NCBI GenBank assembly: GCA_028456385.1
Contig: JALNQF010000071.1
Location: 1-64,000, forward strand
Length of the DNA stretch: 64,000 nucleotides
Direction of reading: 5' to 3'
Source: Ophiosphaerella korrae
Taxonomy: Eukaryota > Ascomycota > Dothideomycetes > Pleosporales > Phaeosphaeriaceae
Shown: in pieces, positions 60,593-64,000 of the stretch
How the letters are laid out: every line of letters starts with the position of its first letter
How positions within the stretch are numbered: position 1 is the first letter of the stretch
Position numbers and translations under genes: made by a program
The notes under the pieces: generated by a model
Database searches by the model: none
What the model was told of the DNA's origin: nothing
What the model saw: only the letters and a program-made list of their open reading frames with translations

Positions 60593-60775
60593 ATGGAGAA
60601 TATAAGCTATATCTTCTCGTACGGCCCCGGAACTACTCTTCAATATCTTCCTTATCTTCTGGAGGCATCAAAAATGTATTATATTACTGTTCTCGTAGAC
60701 TTTGGCTACGGGGTTTTGGCTCTAAAGAGAACAGCTGCCTGTATTTCTCTCCCGAAAAGTCCGGAAGATGCTTAG
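60593..60775 (+). CDS. Small hypothetical ORF
   Basis: 60 codons from ATG 60593 (M-E-N-I-S-Y-I-F-S-Y-G-P-G), with a hydrophobic middle, L-P-Y-L-L-E-A and Y-Y-I-T-V-L-V-D-F-G. The upstream frame is open but has no ATG. No family recognised and no neighbour suggests a role; it may be chance. Confidence 0.2.
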   Translation: MENISYIFSYGPGTTLQYLPYLLEASKMYYITVLVDFGYGVLALKRTAACISLPKSPEDA

Positions 60776-61868
60776 CTCTCCATTGCCGATGTAGATGTAA
60801 AGGCTTTGCTTCAAGCCCTGCTGTATAAAGCTAATAGACTGTGCAAAGACAGTCCATACGAATTGGGCTAGGGTATACTAGGTTGCGACACTAATAAGAG
60901 GTTGCAGAGATATGTTTTGGTAAAGACTCGTAAATTCGCGTAAAGACCCAGGCTACTATATAGACAAAGAGGGTAGGACTCTTAGGAACCACAGTAAACG
61001 GTTTCTGATCAAAGGTTGTGCAAATGTTAGAGCGACTAGTTCAGATCCTAAACGCTGCTGGTTGATGTATCGAAATATGCTGTTCTCGTTAAATCATCGT
61101 TCCTCACCCCGTGGGATCAGATGCACGTGTTCTGTACCCTCAATATAACTGTAATGCGGCATGAGATATCGCGAGCTAGCGGCCTTTCAGCTAGACTGCT
61201 TTGATGAGGTAGCTGTCAACGAAACATTTTACATACGTTCCTTTCATTTAACAGATCTGCCTAACTTGGTTATATTGTTAAACGCTTGAAACTGCTTAGA
61301 GAATGACAATAGGTCCTATGCGTAGTTATCTAGTCGCATACACCATAGGCCATCAAAAAGCCTTACTCTAACTAATAGGTTAGACTATTATCGCAATCAT
61401 CTAAAGCAAGTTTCCCGTAACCTCCATTACAGTTAGTTGTTGATAACACCACAACCTCTTCCTTCATTCTCAAAAGGGTTTGACACCTTCTACGCAAGGC
61501 CAGGCCCAGAGCGGGCCGGCCAGCATCCGTGCTAGCGGTAGCGTTGTGAAGTATTTACTACCTGAAACCACATCGTACTTGATTCGTATGCGTGCTTGTG
61601 TATCCCACTATTTCAAATTTGTACACCCTTCAACTTGCTGCTTTAAAGAAGGATATATCTCTTCCACAGCTCTTGTAGCCTCTTACTGCCGCAGCTCCTC
61701 AACACGCAGGAGAGAATATAGATAAAGATATCAGTCACCCCAGTTACGACCATCAGAAAATTTTATTATACTGCACCCTTTACAGTAGCACCCGGATAGC
61801 GAGGCCTCACTAGCTATTCAACTTAGACGATTGTGTGATTGCAATGAAAGAAAGAGTTACATTTCCAG
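60776..61868. other. Intergenic, nothing recognised
   Basis: About 1.1 kb of ordinary composition. An open frame at 61480-61725 lacks an ATG and a recognisable product. No RNA gene or repeat identified. Confidence 0.4.
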
Positions 61869-62640
61869 TTAGTTAGCCTCGGTACGCTCAAGCAATACTG
61901 CTATTCTGTCTTTCTGTTTTCTCCTTCCCTCCTTACTTATACTCCAAGACAACCAGTTTAGATCCTCCTCGGACACATCCACTCGAGCAGCGTGTAGAGC
62001 GCTACGGAGTGATCCGTTCTCCAATTTGAGGTTTGCCTCTGCTCCAACTCCGATCAAGACCTCAACACATTCACAGATGCCTGAGTAAGCGGCAGTAGCT
62101 AATGCACTACCATATCTTCCAAATCGAAGCTGCATGCTGACATCCGCCTTTCCTCCCTGGACTAAGAACTTGAAAGTCTTAGCCTGCCCTATATATGCTG
62201 CTGTAAGGGCACTGCCATATTCCCCACTCTGAAGTTGCATATTAACATCCGCATTTTCTTCCTGGACCAAGGGCTCGACAATCTCAATCCGTCTATATGA
62301 TGCTGCTGCTGCAAGGGCACTGCCATATTCTCCGCTCTGAAGCTGCATGTTGACATCCGCCTTTCCTTCCTGGACCAAGAACTTGATAATCCCAATCTGT
62401 CCTATACTGCTGCCGTTGCAAGGGAACTGCCGTATTTTCTGTCCTTCGCATCAACTTCCGCTTTGGTAACCAACAGTTGCTTTACTATGCCGTAGTGGCC
62501 GTCTTCGGATGCAAGCGAAAGCGCAGTCCTGCCTTCTGAATTCTTTGCCATATTTTCAGCCCCTTGCTCCAGGAGAAACTCCGCCGCCTGGGAATGTCCA
62601 CCCTCTAACTACCTCGATTGAATCTCATATCTCATGCCCG
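61869..62640 (-). pseudogene. Ankyrin-repeat gene remnant with a frameshift
   Basis: Read leftwards. An upstream frame (about 62610-62410) has ankyrin sequence G-G-H-S-Q-A-A-E-F-L-L-E-Q-G-A-E-N and G-R-T-A-L-S-L-A-S-E-D-G-H-Y-G-I-V-K. At about 62406-62408 one base seems to be missing. The next frame continues I-G-I-I-K-F-L-V-Q-E-G-K-A-D-V-N-M to a stop at 61869. Repeats are ~39 residues long with a conserved N-M-Q-L-Q-S-G-E-Y-G-S-A-L core, a pattern common at the C-terminus of fungal NACHT- or Pfs-ankyrin proteins. A stop (TAG) near 62620 and no upstream domain show it is 5'-truncated. It is independent of the remnant at 54381. Confidence 0.65.
62195..62378 (-). repeat. Tandem 117-bp ankyrin-coding repeat
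   Basis: Two highly similar consecutive units (shared runs such as CTGCCATATTC and CATCCGC) within the ankyrin remnant, and a third more diverged unit further left. The period equals 39 codons, so units keep frame; recent duplication is likely. Confidence 0.6.
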
Positions 62641-62993
62641 AATTACTTGCTAAAAGCATCACAGGAATCCTGATATCAATAAAAAACGCCTTAAGAATTA
62701 TGTGATTGAGCAAGACGCCAACTTGTTTTAGTTACCGTGCGGTACCGCACATTGTATGAAACTACGTCAGCTTCTCAGATACACTGAATTTTCACTACGA
62801 CTACTTCGTTACTTATTATCTAAATCCCCTATCTTATCCGCAGCATAATATTTAATCAAGCCCATCACTCGGTCAATTTCTAGTTGCACTCAACAAAGTC
62901 TACCAATTTCGAAATTTCCCAAGCTACTCCATTCGAAGCTGTAATTCAGGAATTGGCGAATAGTACATAAAGTTACCGATCGAAATTGCTAGA
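62641..62993. other. Intergenic; 14-bp palindrome
   Basis: GTGCGGTACCGCAC at 62737-62750 is a perfect palindrome of the kind bound by dimeric regulators, about 240 bp upstream of the next ORF. No direct evidence of function. Nothing else seen. Confidence 0.3.
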
Positions 62994-63989
62994 ATGTCAA
63001 GTTCCAACTCGTCAGGACACAATGGCCGGCTAACTGATTACATCGATCTTCGTTTGCACTCACTAGAAGACCGATCTGTACTGACAAATAGTCTCAGCAT
63101 AATGATCCGTTGGTGCGGGAAAGATGTTGTAAAAATCCCCCTCGCACTTCTCCTTGCTACCTCGACGAAACTTGAGTGGTTATGAGATGATTCATTTGAA
63201 TTCAAGGACCCGGATCTGAACATCAAGTTCAATGCAGTCACGCCCCGTGGAATACGCCTCGTCATTCAATACATGACCGGCTTGACACACTCGACAGAGG
63301 AGGATCTTCGCATGTCTTCTGAACTACCGATTAGTGACATGCTTCAGATCATTGCAGCAGGGTGGATCCTAGGTATGGAACAATACGTGAAGCCTGTTTA
63401 CGATAAATGTATGACCATACTCGAAGACACATTCCCCTCATACGAGGACTTAGACACATGTAATCGCTTCATTGGCGACATGAAATCCGGCTATTTTGTC
63501 GGCCGCAACCTCATGGAAGCACTCTGCGAGAACCTGTCCGGCCGCATGATAGAAAATAGGATTCCCGATCGTGGAGTGTTTGAGGAATGGTGTCGCAACG
63601 CCGATTTCATTCCGTTTATGATGATGTGGACCATTCGTTTTGGCGAAACACAACAAGTCTCCGAAGTTACAGACGATCGGCATGTCAAAGCTACGTTCCC
63701 GGACTTGGAGCTTGCCGAAGTCAAAGAGGAGCTTGCCAAAGTCAAAAAGGAGCTTGCCGAAGTAGTACATGAGCTGGCTCAGGCTGTGGGCGAGAATTTC
63801 AAATTCCAGGAAAACTATTTATGGGCGGAGGGGGAGATTAAACGAACAAAATTTGAGAGATTCCGGGTACAACACGAGGCTCATGTGTGTCTATCAAGTG
63901 CTCGAAGCGATGCTGTCAAAGCTACAAACGCACTGGAAACTATCAAAAAAAAAATCAAAAATCGCGCATGCTCAATTAGACAAAACTGA
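62994..63989 (+). pseudogene. BTB-like family protein 2 with one in-frame TGA
   Basis: A 332-codon frame from ATG 62994 to the stop at 63987-63989, broken only by TGA at 63183-63185 (T-K-L-E-W-L, stop, D-D-S-F-E-F). It shares landmarks with 58249-59158: A-T-S-T-K, L-G-M-E-Q-Y (L-G-M-E-K-Y there) and F-P-S-Y-E-D-L-D-T-C (L-P-T-Y-D-E-L-D-A-C there). The C-terminus has a coiled coil with short repeats E-L-A-K-V-K-K-E-L-A-E-V around 63700-63790. An A10 run lies near the end (63944-63953). CGA to TGA would be a single C-to-T transition. If translation starts at ATG 63273 a 238-aa product is possible. Function unknown. Confidence 0.6.
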
Positions 63990-64000
63990 GCACCTTAAAC

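Noticed and set aside
61480..61725. 81-codon open frame
   Set aside because: Begins with TTG, lacks an ATG in context, and the composition looks random.

Overview
The window comes from a filamentous ascomycete, most likely a dothideomycete (inferred from RIP-style mutation, a short fungal intron and the gene families). It has two parts. About 1-54,380 is an extremely AT-rich block with almost no CpA/TpG, built of nested, decayed transposable elements and holding no intact gene. About 54,381-64,000 has ordinary base composition and carries host genes, most of them broken.

The TE block resolves into named insertions whose target-site duplications (TSDs) can be read directly. The main family is a ~7.0 kb Ty3/gypsy chromovirus: LTRs of 427-463 bp and one gag-protease-RT-RNase H-integrase-chromodomain frame. 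It also carries a second, antisense Cys-rich/coiled-coil reading frame between pol and the 3' LTR. Copies are A (oldest host, three pieces), C, D, G, I, R and the partial pieces H-left and H-right. A second gypsy family (F, 280-bp LTRs), a TA-flanked DNA transposon (E) and three copies of a palindrome-rich MITE (M1-M3) are also present. The nesting is A containing C (TSD AGTTA) containing D (TSD ATATT); A containing E (TSD TA) containing F (TSD ATTTT) containing G (TSD CTTTC); and H-right containing R (TSD TATTG/TATTA). Nearly all coding changes are C-to-T or G-to-A transitions that turn Gln and Trp codons into TAG/TAA.

At the right edge the block abuts a NACHT/ankyrin-type (fungal NLR-like) pseudogene at 54,381-55,803. 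Its in-frame stops are dense beside the retroelement and vanish after 55,011, which looks like RIP leaking into single-copy DNA. A 168-bp solo LTR (TSD GACAA) and a small TA-flanked inverted-repeat element sit inside it.

The one gene that looks intact is an aldo-keto reductase of the aryl-alcohol dehydrogenase/norsolorinic acid reductase type (56,259-57,515). It is rebuilt only by removing a 51-bp GC-AG intron. Two diverged paralogs of a BTB-like family follow (58,249-59,158 and 62,994-63,989). Each has one in-frame stop, and the first also has a one-base slip in an A7 run. Between them lies a frameshifted ankyrin-repeat remnant on the minus strand (61,869-62,640). Together this looks like an AT-isochore/accessory-region border where NLR-like and lineage-specific families are decaying. 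All product names come from reading translated motifs by eye; no database search was run.
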